A stretch of 64,000 nucleotides of DNA from Izhakiella capsodis (GCF_900115045.1 NZ_FOVC01000010.1:67443-131442); one strand, 5' to 3'; shown: positions 17,601-26,988, counted from the stretch's first letter. Notes: generated from the letters alone by a model not told the origin. Numbers and translations are program-made.

Positions 17601-18045
17601 GTCCGGGAGTTGCATCTACCGGTAGAGCTGCAGGCAGTCTGCGATTTCAGTACCCTCAGACTGGAGTCAGGAAGTTTAGTCGAGGATAACCTGCGCCCCT
17701 ATTTCAGCGACGTGCTTTACAGTCTGAGAACCACTATCGGTGATGATGGATATATCCACGTACTCATCGAGCACCAGTCCACTCCTGACAAACACATGGC
17801 GTTCCGGCTCCTTCGTTACGCGGTTGCCGCCATGCAACGCCACCTTGACGCCGGATATAAAAAGTTGCCGCTGGTAATACCCGTATTGTTCTATACGGGA
17901 AGGCGTAGTCCCTATCCATATTCGATCCGCTAGCTGGATGAGTTCACCGATCCTGGGGTGGCCGGAGAACTTTATAACGGTAATTTTCCTCTTGTCGATG
18001 TTACGGTGATTCCTGACGAAGAGATCATGGGGCACCGCAGTATGG
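17601..18045 (+). pseudogene. Rpn/YhgA-family recombination-promoting nuclease, broken
   Basis: The frame reads ELHLPVELQAVCDFSTLRLE, then YFSDVLYSL, HVLIEHQSTPDKHMAFRLLR and LPLVIPVLFYTGRRSPYPYS, the PD-(D/E)XK core of Rpn proteins. The codon for the usual Trp in RWLDEF is TAG at 17931-17933. Reading on gives LDEFTDPGVAGELY and VTVIPDEEIMGHRSM before similarity is lost. The N-terminal 40 or so residues are also missing. It is a truncated pseudogene with a nonsense codon. Confidence 0.8.
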
Positions 18046-18235
18046 GCGGCCTGAAGCCCAACCGTACGAAAATGTACGCTAAGTGCTGTTTCTAATCAGC
18101 CATAACTGATCAATATTAATAAACATGCATGTTTTCATATTGTTATGATTACTAAGTTGCGAGTACACTTAGACTGGTAATTTTCACTTGGTAAAAAAAT
18201 ACCAACCTTTGTAGATGTTTTCACTTACAATTTAC

Positions 18236-19679
18236 TTACCTGTGGTTATTAATTTCTTTTCCACGAACAGCACCATATTCAAGTAATATACCAATCATTT
18301 CCTTTTTATTGTATTTAATTGCATTGTCTAACATTGTATCACCAGAATTAACGCTCCTGAATGCATGGTTCGGTTCCACTAACCCACGTTCCAAAAAATC
18401 TTTAAGAATTTTTTCATCCGCAGAGTGATCGCTTAGTGAGTACTCAATATCCTCATATGAAGTTGACATTTTTATTACATCCTTCCCAGTAAAACTGAAT
18501 TTTGAGAATAACAAATCAACAACATCTTTTTTAGCGTGTTTTATAGCAAGCCCCATAACTTTACATGCATCATCCTTGTTTCTCATATGTACCGAAAGAG
18601 CTTAAAAATTAGATGCTTTAACCGCATCCCTCGCACTTATTTCTCGTAACTTTACTTCTTTAAAAATATACGTGCTAACCATTCTCGGGACATGGAACTC
18701 TGGTTGAAATACAAAATTTAGAATTTTGTCTAAATTTTTATCGTCTAGTTCTTTATTCATAGCAAATCTTTTAAACTCTGTATCATTGCTGTTTCTAAGG
18801 AAATCTATGAGGTGTAATCCCAGTGCAAGTTTCATGTCTTTAGAATTAAAGATAGGAGTATCTTTTGTACCTTTATCTCCATGAACTCTACGGTAAATTT
18901 CATTTCTTACCTCAGAGAATTGAGCTATGAATTCCTTATGTTCGTGCATAAATGCAGGTGGTATTCTGTTATCAAAATGATCAGTCAATGTCAGATACCC
19001 ATGGGGAAACTGCTCATCAACTATATAAGCATTGGCTCCGAAATCTACAGTTGAATGGCGGGTATTGAGAGGGAGTTGAGCCTTATCATCAGAAAATGCA
19101 ACGCCAAAAAAAACAGAATCCTGATTGCTTAAACATCTTATATCTTCTGAGTACGTATTTTTTTGCAGTGCTAATCTCATTAGATTGCAACTTATTCAAC
19201 GACATGATGTTAAGTATTCCAGAGGCATCTACCGAATTTGAATTACTTTGATGTCTGAAATGGATTTTTGCATCTACCACTTTACTTAGCAAAACCCTTT
19301 CCTGCGAGGTTAAATCTTGGGTTTTTTCTTTTATTTTTGTTAAATAGTTTTTAGATACATCATTAAGATGCTGTAGTGATTGTAATGAAGATTTCCGTAC
19401 TGATGAATCTGTTAGAGCGATGCCTAATTCTTTGAAATGATCACCCTTAAAAAACATTTTATTATAGCTCTGAGCTGCTATTGTTTTCTTAAAAAATGCT
19501 TTTATTACATCCGCACTTCTGTTCTTAAAATCACTACTCTTAAGTATTGTATCCGGAGAGTTTTGTACAGAAATGACATTTTTCATGGTGTTACTTCGTT
19601 CCCTTCCAGTTTCTCTATCTGGCTGAAGACAAGCGAAATTATTTTGCTGACCATTTACTAATGAATGCGTTACCTTCAT
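18236..19679 (-). pseudogene. OspC-family effector (ADP-riboxanase type), disrupted by one frameshift and one stop
   Basis: Three segments reconstruct a protein of about 480 residues collinear with Shigella OspC1/OspC3, type III effectors that modify host caspases by ADP-riboxanation. From the ATG at 19679 (AAGGAAAG site) the first frame gives KAFFKKTIAAQSYNKMFFKG. At an A7 run (about 19156-19162) the frame changes and continues NTYSEDIRCLSNQDSVFFGV and FGANAYIVDEQFPHGYLTLT. A TAA at 18602-18604 replaces one residue after KASNF. The same frame then resumes with ankyrin-like repeats (VNSGDTMLDNAIKYNKKE) to 18236. The alignment keeps its length across the stop, so it is a simple nonsense change. 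Slippage at the A-run could restore the first break, but not the stop. Confidence 0.85.
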
Positions 19680-19807
19680 AACTTTTCTTTCCTTATATAC
19701 ACATTTATCTATACTAAACTTATCGGGAAGGGAACGAACCATCCCGGCACAGTCCCCTAAAGGAATGGCAATTCCGTTCAGCGCCAATGTTAGCTTTTTC
19801 CGGGCTG

Positions 19808-20627
19808 GGCACTGTTGCAAATTTCTTGATGAGGTAGCCTTCTGTATTACAGAAAGGTCTTAAATTTCAAAAACTCTGCTCACCAGACGCATCTCGCCCA
19901 GGGGATGGCCGATGTAAACGTTTTCCGCCTGTCCTTTACGCAATGCCCGCATGACTCCAATCCCCTTGATGATGGCATATGCCGTCTTCCTGGATTTAAA
20001 TCCCAGCGTGGCGTCGATTATCCGTTTCAGTTTGCCGTGATCGCATCCAATGACGTTATTCCGGTACTTAATCTGCCGGTGTTCAACATCAGGCGGACAC
20101 CGACCTTCCCGCTTCAGTAACGCCAGCGCGCAACCCTCGGTGGGAGCTTTATCGGTGTTGATGAGGTGGAGGATCTGCCAGCCTTTCACGTTGTTCAGAA
20201 TCTTTCCCAGAAACCGATATGCCGATTTGCTGTTACGGCGCGGGGAAAGGTAAAAATCGATGGTGCGGCCTGAGCTGTCAACAGCACGGTACAGATAAGC
20301 CCACCGGCTGTTAACTCTGATACAGGTTCCATCGAGATGCCAGGAGCAGAATGCTGAAGGATTACGCCAGTACCCGCGCAGCCGTTTTTCCATTCCAGGC
20401 CCATAACGCTGAACCCAGCGGTAAATCGTTGAGTGATCAACGTTGACACCGCGTTCGGCCAGCATCTCCTGCAGTCCATAATAGCTGATGCCGTATTTAC
20501 AGTACCAGCGCACCGCCCACAGGATGATGTCGCGCTGAAAATGCCGATCTTTGAATGGGTTCATGTGCTGCTCCATCAGCAAAAGGTGACGATGAGTTTA
20601 TCACCTCCCGATTTTTGCAACAGTGGC
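19808..20627 (-). mobile_element. Full-length IS6/IS26-type insertion sequence (820 bp)
   Basis: The element is bounded by GGCACTGTTGCAAA (19808-19821) and TTTGCAACAGTGGC (20614-20627) and is 820 bp, the IS26 size. The flanking octamers (CCGGGCTG left, CTTTTTTG right) differ, so there is no target duplication; this suggests recombination or adjacent deletion after insertion. It ends the accessory island about 100 bases before yidA. Confidence 0.9.
19860..20582 (-). CDS. IS6-family transposase with altered catalytic residue
   Basis: The 240-residue frame includes the IS6 core starting MNPFKDRHFQRDIILWAVRW; the first ATG adds six residues. The helix-turn-helix (NVDHSTIYRWVQRYG) and the second catalytic aspartate in INTDKAP are present. 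The third catalytic residue is changed: where IS26 has NNVIECDHG, this copy has NNVIGCDHG, replacing Glu173 by Gly. The first aspartate is kept but its usual partner Glu is Gly (HLDGT). By sequence the transposase should be inactive although the frame is open. Confidence 0.85.
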   Translation of the reverse strand: MLMEQHMNPFKDRHFQRDIILWAVRWYCKYGISYYGLQEMLAERGVNVDHSTIYRWVQRYGPGMEKRLRGYWRNPSAFCSWHLDGTCIRVNSRWAYLYRAVDSSGRTIDFYLSPRRNSKSAYRFLGKILNNVKGWQILHLINTDKAPTEGCALALLKREGRCPPDVEHRQIKYRNNVIGCDHGKLKRIIDATLGFKSRKTAYAIIKGIGVMRALRKGQAENVYIGHPLGEMRLVSRVFEI

Positions 20628-20727
20628 CTTTTTTGTAACTTACCAGAAAAGTATTTGCTGTAAATGCTCGTCAAGGTACATAGGTTCACGCTAGGATGAG
20701 AGTAAAACCTACAGCAATGAGGACGTT

Positions 20728-21537
20728 ATGGCAATTAAGCTAATTGCGATTGATATGGATGGCACTTTGCTTAACCCCCAGCATGAGATCTCTGAGGGCG
20801 TTAAGGCGGCGATTACGGCGGCTAAATCACAAGGTATTATCGTTGTACTGGCGACGGGTCGCCCTTACGTTGGCATTGAGCGCTATCTGACAGAGCTTGA
20901 TTTAAAACGTGAGGGTCAATATGCCATCTCTTATAACGGTGCCCTGGTGCATCGGACTCTGGATGGTGAATTGGTTTCCGAAGTGAGCCTGGGTTTTGAT
21001 GATTACCTCTATTTTGAAAAGCTAGCACGCGATCTAGGCGTTCATTTTCAGGCGCTGGATAAAACGGCGCTCTACACGCCAAATAAAGATATCAGTGAAT
21101 TCACTATCCACGAGTCTTACCTGACCGGTATTCCAGTGCGCTACCGCAGCGTGGAGGAGATGGATAAGCAATTAACTTTTCCCAAAGTCATGATGATTGA
21201 CCCCCCCGAACTGTTAGATGCGGCAATCGCCCGCCTGCCGCAGGCAGCTCGCGATAACTACACCTTAATGAAAAGCGCGCCCTACTACCTGGAGATACTC
21301 AATAAGCAGGTGAATAAAGGCTATGGCGTCAGAATGCTGGCCGGCCTGCTGGGGATCAGTTCGGAAGACGTGATGGCGATAGGCGATCAGGAAAATGATA
21401 TCGCGATGATCGAATACGCCGGGGTTGGCGTGGCGATGGGTAATGCCATAGACTCGGTGAAATCCGCTGCCCGCTTTGTAACCCGTACGAATAGGGAAGA
21501 TGGCGTGGCTTATGCGATTGAGCGATTTGCCCTCTGA
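20728..21537 (+). CDS. yidA: Sugar phosphatase YidA (HAD family)
   Basis: YidA is a cytoplasmic HAD-superfamily Cof-type phosphatase acting on small sugar phosphates. The 269 residues show motif I DMDGTLL (Asp9, Asp11), the motif II threonine in VLATGRP, the motif III lysine in NKQVNKGYGV, and motif IV GDQENDIAMIEYAGVGVAMG. In E. coli the gene lies just downstream of gyrB; here a 12.6-kb island separates them. The ATG follows a GAGGACGTT leader. It looks intact. Confidence 0.95.
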   Translation: MAIKLIAIDMDGTLLNPQHEISEGVKAAITAAKSQGIIVVLATGRPYVGIERYLTELDLKREGQYAISYNGALVHRTLDGELVSEVSLGFDDYLYFEKLARDLGVHFQALDKTALYTPNKDISEFTIHESYLTGIPVRYRSVEEMDKQLTFPKVMMIDPPELLDAAIARLPQAARDNYTLMKSAPYYLEILNKQVNKGYGVRMLAGLLGISSEDVMAIGDQENDIAMIEYAGVGVAMGNAIDSVKSAARFVTRTNREDGVAYAIERFAL

Positions 21538-21716
21538 GGATGAGGGTGCAGTAAATTCAAATCTCAGTCGGGCGCTATTCTATTCAGCCTGCTTAGCAGA
21601 ATAAATAAATGAAAACAGGCGCTGGCAGGCAGCGCTTCTGACGTTAAGTCCGCTGCGGGTGGCGAAAGAATCGGGTGTTCCGGCGTAGTCCCCCTACCTG
21701 AAGTATATGAGTCGCC

Positions 21717-22493
21717 TCAGACTGGAAGATGACTGGAAACGACGGCCAGCTTGATGTCCAGCTGGCCCAGTTGCCGCTGGATCTCTTCGCGTAAGCTGCT
21801 ATCTGTCACGATATCCGTCAGGGTATGCAGATGGGCGACGTTGAACAGCGACCAGGCGCCATACTTTGAACTGTCCGCCAGCAGGACGCGGCGTTTGGCA
21901 TTAGCAATTAAATCACGTTTTAGCGCCGCTTTCTCTTCCGTGGGTGAGGTAATACCGCGGATAATATCCCACCCGTTACAGCTGACAAAAGCCACGTCCG
22001 GCCACACATTTTGCAGCAGCCGTCGACCGTGTTCACCGATGCAGGACTGACTCGAATCATCGATACGTCCGCCGATAATCGTGACTTCAATCTGTTTAAA
22101 CTCCGAGAGAAACAGCGCAATATGAAGGTCGCTGGTGATCACGCGTAGCGGCAGATGCGTCAGCTGACGGGCGAGTTCAATCATCGTGGTTCCTGCGTCC
22201 AGCACAACTGCATCGCCCGCTTTTACAAAACTCGCTGCTGCGCTGGCAATGGCCCGCTTTTCCACCAGGCTGCGTTGCATTTTTTCATGCGTCGTGGGCT
22301 GGGATGGGATAAACCGGTTAAGAGTGACACCACCGTGAGTGCGGTTTATCACGCCTTCCTGATCGAGCTTAATCAGATCGCGGCGGATCGTCGCCGGAGA
22401 GGCGTCGGTGATTGCCACCAGTTGATCCACCGTCACCAGGTTGTGCCCTTTCAGATAATCCATTATCTGCTCTAGCCGGTTATATCCCTTCAT
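21717..22493 (-). CDS. DeoR-family transcriptional regulator
   Basis: The 258-residue protein has an N-terminal winged helix (RLEQIMDYLKGHNLVTVDQL, then DASPATIRRDLIKLDQEG) typical of DeoR regulators. A C-terminal sugar-phosphate-sensing domain includes ADSSKYG and GAG-type loops. It ends the minus-strand wing after the PdxA2-type gene, two bases away. It probably controls both wings of the acid-sugar locus in response to a phosphorylated intermediate; this is inferred from position. Confidence 0.88.
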   Translation of the reverse strand: MKGYNRLEQIMDYLKGHNLVTVDQLVAITDASPATIRRDLIKLDQEGVINRTHGGVTLNRFIPSQPTTHEKMQRSLVEKRAIASAAASFVKAGDAVVLDAGTTMIELARQLTHLPLRVITSDLHIALFLSEFKQIEVTIIGGRIDDSSQSCIGEHGRRLLQNVWPDVAFVSCNGWDIIRGITSPTEEKAALKRDLIANAKRRVLLADSSKYGAWSLFNVAHLHTLTDIVTDSSLREEIQRQLGQLDIKLAVVSSHLPV

Positions 22494-22494
22494 A

Positions 22495-23481
22495 TCATTC
22501 CCGTGTAATTTGCATGGCCAACTGAATCGATACCGTCATGCTCTCAGACTTCGCTTTACCGGTCCACGCAATGTCAAAGGCGGTCCCGTGGTCGGCAGAG
22601 GTGCGAATAAACGGCAATCCGGCAGTGATATTCACCCCGTCATAAAACCCGAGTAATTTTAACGGAATATGCCCCTGATCGTGATACATCGCAACGACCA
22701 TGTCATACATTCCTTCGTGACACTGCATAAATACGGTATCTGGCGGACAAGGTCCGGTGACATTTATCCCCTGCGCTTTCATCGCCTCGACGGCAGGCCC
22801 GACGAGGGTGATCTCTTCATCGCCAAACAGACCGTTTTCTCCCGCATGAGGGTTAACGCCTGCTACGGCAATGCGGGGAGCACTGAAACCCACGCGTTTC
22901 AGGAACGTATCCGCAATACCGATGACGGTTTTTATCCGATCCTGATTGAGCGTATCAAGGAATTTACGCAGCGCAATATGGGTGGTGATATGAATCACTT
23001 TCAGCTTATCGGTATACAACACCATCGCGTAGTCTTTACTGCCGGTTAAATGCGCCAACAGCTCGGTATGGCCCGGGTAGTGATGCCCGGCAAGGTGCAG
23101 CGCTTCTTTGTTCAGTGGCGCCGTCGCGATCGCTTTCACCTCGCCCGCCATCGCAAGTAGGGTGGCGCGTTTCACGCAGCGATAGGCCAGATCCCCGGCC
23201 TGAGCCTGAACAATGCCAGGCTTGAGGGCATCAGGATCTGCCAGCGGTTCGTCCAGAACGTTAATTACTTTCGGCGAAAATTGTGCATCACTGACCTTAT
23301 CGATCACACGAATATTAGCCTGTTCCACGATACCTTGCTTCAGTACCCTCTGCAGCGTACGGGCACACCCCACTACAACAACAGGCGATCCCGACAGCGC
23401 CCCTTCGGTAAGAGATTTGATAATGATTTCCGGTCCAATGCCCGCCGGGTCACCCATTGTTACCGCAATGATATTAGTCAC
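22495..23481 (-). CDS. pdxA2: PdxA2-type 4-phospho-acid-sugar dehydrogenase
   Basis: The 328 residues have the PdxA fold signatures MGDPAGIGPEI at the N-terminus, metal-binding histidines in PGHTELLAHLTG, GVNPHAGENG and YHDQGHIPLKL, and a C-terminal RTSADHGTAFDIAW. PdxA makes vitamin B6. Paralogues next to DUF1537 kinases (PdxA2) instead oxidise 4-phospho-threonate or 4-phospho-erythronate to dihydroxyacetone phosphate and CO2. Its stop-proximal spacing to the DeoR gene and its start overlapping the kinase gene support the catabolic role. Confidence 0.85.
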   Translation of the reverse strand: MTNIIAVTMGDPAGIGPEIIIKSLTEGALSGSPVVVVGCARTLQRVLKQGIVEQANIRVIDKVSDAQFSPKVINVLDEPLADPDALKPGIVQAQAGDLAYRCVKRATLLAMAGEVKAIATAPLNKEALHLAGHHYPGHTELLAHLTGSKDYAMVLYTDKLKVIHITTHIALRKFLDTLNQDRIKTVIGIADTFLKRVGFSAPRIAVAGVNPHAGENGLFGDEEITLVGPAVEAMKAQGINVTGPCPPDTVFMQCHEGMYDMVVAMYHDQGHIPLKLLGFYDGVNITAGLPFIRTSADHGTAFDIAWTGKAKSESMTVSIQLAMQITRE

Positions 23482-24691
23482 TCAGTCTCTCCTCGATAAA
23501 ATGCAAAACCTCAAGCAGTGTCTCAGCGGTTCCGAAGCCCCCTGCTTTGGTCATGACCGGCCGGAGCCAGGCACAACCCAAAAATTTGCCGTAAGGCACG
23601 CACCGTGCAATACGTCCTGTAATTTCAAAACCTTGAGCCTCTAGCGATTTTGCTACGGCCATCGCTACATCGCCGCCAGAGACATACAATGCATCCGGTG
23701 TCTCCGCATCCAGCACATGCCGGGTAAGCTCTCCCAAAAAGGCGCAGATCGTCTCCCCAAGTGCGGCTCGGGTTAACTGGTAGCGCTGGCAAAGTCGTTC
23801 AATCTGATAGCGTGCATTGTGGTCCGGGCAGGTGTGAACGATGCAGTGATGGCCAGCCTCCAGCGCCTGAGCGATCTGCGTGAGGTATCCCGTCGTCTTA
23901 CCCTGCAGAATATCCTCAACGTCAATGACGACCGACGAAACGCCCGATGCTTTCTGGATCAGCGCAATCTGGTGTTGAGCGACTTCGCTCATTGAGCCGA
24001 CTACCGCCAGCAGTTGTTTATGGCGAGCGGGGGCAAGATGGCGTGCCAGCGCATCGCATAACCCGGCTGATCCCACCAGCAATGGCATCTGCGTACAGGT
24101 CAGCGCGGCGGCGATAATGGCGTCCAGATCATCATCGGTTGCTGCATCCACAATGAGCAACTCCGTTCCCTGGGCCAGTTCGGCTTCCAGCGTGTGCAGG
24201 GTTATGGCTTTGCCAGTGAGATCGGTAAAAAGGTCTGCAAGATTTGCAGAGGGTACGGGGGTTTTGGGATCACTGGCAAATTCAGTTTCATTCACCGGTT
24301 TGCCATTCACCAGACATTTACCCTGCTGCGTGATCCGCCCGGCAGCGGGGTACGCAGGGGCGAAGATGATCTGTCGCTTATTGCTTAACACCTGAAGGGC
24401 TTTGGTTTCAGCGCCCACATTTCCGCGCAGCGTTGAATCAATCTTTTTAACCAGCCATCGCGCATTGACGATATCTGGCCCAAGCTGAGCAATGTTCTTA
24501 GCGGCGTCTGACGCCAGTAACGCCCGGGAGTCGGTATTAATGATCAGCGCATCGGTTGCTTCGCGAAAAGGGAGTTGAAACGCCACGCTCACCTTTTTGC
24601 CGCTCAGCGCCAGGCTGACACCTGCATCGTTAGCACCGGTAAAGTCATCCGCGACCACGACCACTTCCCGGTACAGTTTGTTCTCTTTCAT
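23474..24691 (-). CDS. DUF1537 four-carbon acid sugar kinase
   Basis: This protein of about 405 residues (from the ATG at 24691, preceded by GGAGCGGGG; an ATG at 24736 would add 15) has the DUF1537 N-terminal motif VVADDFTGANDAGVSLA. The central SGxR-like region is KIDSTLRGNVGAET and the C-terminal nucleotide-binding motif is YVSGGDVAMAV. The family phosphorylates D-threonate, D-erythronate or related acids at O4 (DtnK, OtnK and similar). It overlaps the PdxA2-type gene, so kinase and dehydrogenase probably act in sequence. Exact substrate unknown. Confidence 0.85.
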   Translation of the reverse strand: MKENKLYREVVVVADDFTGANDAGVSLALSGKKVSVAFQLPFREATDALIINTDSRALLASDAAKNIAQLGPDIVNARWLVKKIDSTLRGNVGAETKALQVLSNKRQIIFAPAYPAAGRITQQGKCLVNGKPVNETEFASDPKTPVPSANLADLFTDLTGKAITLHTLEAELAQGTELLIVDAATDDDLDAIIAAALTCTQMPLLVGSAGLCDALARHLAPARHKQLLAVVGSMSEVAQHQIALIQKASGVSSVVIDVEDILQGKTTGYLTQIAQALEAGHHCIVHTCPDHNARYQIERLCQRYQLTRAALGETICAFLGELTRHVLDAETPDALYVSGGDVAMAVAKSLEAQGFEITGRIARCVPYGKFLGCAWLRPVMTKAGGFGTAETLLEVLHFIEERLSD

Positions 24692-24862
24692 CCCCGCTCC
24701 AGGTTCACCGCTTCGCCATTGATTATATTTAATCACAATTGATTAAGTGTGAGCAACTTCAAGTTATTAAGTTTGCGAATAATTTATAAATTTAGCCTTA
24801 CGATGACTATGGTTGTCATTTTTTGAGCGAAATCAATCATGGACATAGAGAAGGAGAAAAAT
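24692..24862. promoter_or_regulatory. Divergent promoter region of the acid-sugar locus
   Basis: This region separates the two wings. It contains an inverted repeat, TCACA (24733-24737) and TGTGA (24748-24752) separated by ten bases, within AT-rich DNA. It is a plausible operator for the DeoR-type regulator. The arm order is the reverse of a CRP site. Promoter elements were not assigned. Confidence 0.45.
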
Positions 24863-26032
24863 GTGGTAACCATCAACAGCACCATTATTAGCGGCGCAGG
24901 CGCCATTCCTGCCATCAGACCGCTGCTCGCGGGCAAAGAGCATCTTCTACTGGTTACTGACGGCAATATCTCGCGGCTGGAAGCGGTAAAACAGATCCGC
25001 ACGCTCCTTGAAGGCGACAACCGCCGCGTCACTCTTATCGAAAATGTTCCCCCTGAACCCTCCCACCATGATGTCAACCGGATAATGGGAAGCATAAATA
25101 ACGATGCGTTCGATTTGGTGGTGGGGATTGGCGGCGGCAGTGTACTGGACGTGGCAAAGTTGCTCTCTGTGCTGTACCACCCACAGTCTCCTGGCCTTGA
25201 AAGTTTGCTGGCGGGGACAAAACCCGTTGCACGTATCGCGTCTTTGTTGATCCCCGCCACTGCCGGGACAGGCTCGGAAGCGACGCCAAATGCTATCCTG
25301 GCGATTCCAGAGCAAAACACCAAAGTGGGGATAATCTCTCCCGTTCTGCTCCCGGATTACGTCGCCTTGCTACCGGAACTGACCATCAGCATGCCGGCGC
25401 ACATTGCCTCATCGACGGGTATCGATGCGCTCTGTCATCTGATCGAGTGTTTCACCTCGACAGTCGCCAATCCGGTGAGCGATAACGCCGCCCTGATCGG
25501 GATTTATAAGTTACTGAATAATATCGAAGTTGCCTGTGCCGAGCCGGAAAATAGGGTGGCGAAGCTTGAGATGCTGTGGGCTTCATACTACGGCGGCGTC
25601 GCCATTGCCCATGCAGGAACACATCTGGTTCATGCACTTTCTTATCCACTAGGCGGTAAATATCACCTGCCGCACGGCGTCGCCAACGCCATTCTACTTG
25701 CGCCCTGTATGCGCGTCATTCGTCCATATTCAGTTGAAAAATTCGCCCAGGTTTGGGATCGGGTACCGGGTGCAGATACCTCGCTATCAGATGAGGATAA
25801 ATCTCACGCGCTGGTGGCGTACTTTGCGGCACTGGTCCGCAGGCTCAACCTACCAGATAACCTCGAAGCACTTGGCGTTCCGCGCGAGGAGATCGCCGCG
25901 TTGAGCGAGGCCGCGCTTAACGTTAAGCGTCTGATCAATAACGCGCCTTGTCAGGTGAATCACGACGATGTGCAAGCCATTTACCGGACGCTGTTTCCTA
26001 AAATTGAAATCGAAGGAGTGAGTAATGCGTAA
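24863..26032 (+). CDS. Iron-containing alcohol dehydrogenase
   Basis: Group III (iron-type) alcohol dehydrogenases convert alcohols and aldehydes or ketones with NAD(P). The protein shows the nucleotide-binding GIGGGSVLDVAKL. The metal-binding set spans GIDALCHLIECF, the HAGTHLVHALSYPLGG segment and HLPHGVANAIL. I favour the GTG at 24863, six bases after AAGGAG; an in-frame ATG at 24839 adds eight residues. It opens the plus wing and overlaps the aldolase gene by eight bases. The substrate is probably an aldehyde or keto group in the same pathway. Confidence 0.87.
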   Translation: MVTINSTIISGAGAIPAIRPLLAGKEHLLLVTDGNISRLEAVKQIRTLLEGDNRRVTLIENVPPEPSHHDVNRIMGSINNDAFDLVVGIGGGSVLDVAKLLSVLYHPQSPGLESLLAGTKPVARIASLLIPATAGTGSEATPNAILAIPEQNTKVGIISPVLLPDYVALLPELTISMPAHIASSTGIDALCHLIECFTSTVANPVSDNAALIGIYKLLNNIEVACAEPENRVAKLEMLWASYYGGVAIAHAGTHLVHALSYPLGGKYHLPHGVANAILLAPCMRVIRPYSVEKFAQVWDRVPGADTSLSDEDKSHALVAYFAALVRRLNLPDNLEALGVPREEIAALSEAALNVKRLINNAPCQVNHDDVQAIYRTLFPKIEIEGVSNA

Positions 26033-26909
26033 CAACATCAGGGGCGTTCTGACGGCGATTGTCACACCCTTTGACGCAGATGGCGCCCTTAATCTGATGG
26101 GTCTGAAGCGGCAGATTGAACGTCAACTTGGCGCAGGTAACGGCATTTTTTGCGGGGGTACAAACGGCGAGTTCTTTGTGTTGAGGGAACAGGAGAAAAT
26201 CGCCTTGACCCGCACCTGTGTGGAGACCGTGGCCGGGCGCGCGCCCGTTGTGGCACATATCGGTGAGATCTCGACCCGCGAAACCATTCGTCTCGGTAAA
26301 CAGATTGCGTCGCTGGGCGTGGATGCCGTCTCGGCCATTACCCCCTGGTTCGTTCCGTTAAAACAGGCTGAACTGATCGCGCACTATACGGCCATCGCCG
26401 ATGCGCTAAACGTACCGGTTTTCCTCTACAACATTCCGGCGCGGACTGGCAACACCATTGAGCCAGAAACCGCCAGGACCCTGGCCGGACACCCGAACAT
26501 TATCGGTATTAAAGACAGTGCCGGGAGTTACGAGAGCCTGAACGGCTTCCTCAATGCGGTCAGCGATATTACGGATTTTGATGTGCTGAATGGCCCGGAC
26601 TCCCTCATCCATCAAGGATTTGTTGATGGGTGTTCTGCCTGTATTTCCGGGCTGGCAAACGTGGCACCGGCTGCGATTAACGCCATCTGGGCGCGTTTCA
26701 ATGCTGGCGACATCGATGGCTCCTGCCAGGCACAGAAGAGCGTCACCCAATTGCGTACTGACTTATACAACGTGGCCTTCTCTCCTGCCGCAGTTAAAAA
26801 AGCGCTGCAGCTGATGGGTGAGGATGTCGGAGAGAGCCGTTATGCCGTCATATTTAGCGAGCAGCAGTTGTTGCAGATACGCCGGATAGTCGAAACGCCC
26901 CTTAAGTAA
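26025..26909 (+). CDS. DapA/NanA-family aldolase
   Basis: The 294-residue protein belongs to the class I aldolase family that includes dihydrodipicolinate synthase and N-acetylneuraminate lyase. It has GGTNGEFF near residue 45, the catalytic Tyr in YNIPARTGN and the Schiff-base Lys in IGIKDSAGS. A true dapA for lysine synthesis is unlikely, since the gene sits in a catabolic operon and the active-site loop is of the NAL/keto-acid-aldolase type. It probably splits a 2-keto-3-deoxy acid or sialic-acid-like sugar into pyruvate and an aldehyde. Confidence 0.85.
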   Translation: MRNNIRGVLTAIVTPFDADGALNLMGLKRQIERQLGAGNGIFCGGTNGEFFVLREQEKIALTRTCVETVAGRAPVVAHIGEISTRETIRLGKQIASLGVDAVSAITPWFVPLKQAELIAHYTAIADALNVPVFLYNIPARTGNTIEPETARTLAGHPNIIGIKDSAGSYESLNGFLNAVSDITDFDVLNGPDSLIHQGFVDGCSACISGLANVAPAAINAIWARFNAGDIDGSCQAQKSVTQLRTDLYNVAFSPAAVKKALQLMGEDVGESRYAVIFSEQQLLQIRRIVETPLK

Positions 26910-26988
26910 ACGGCGCCAGCTTAGTCAATAAGAATTCAGGGTACAGGTCAGTGTGCCCCACATTCACTCGCCCAGAAGAGAGGCAAAG

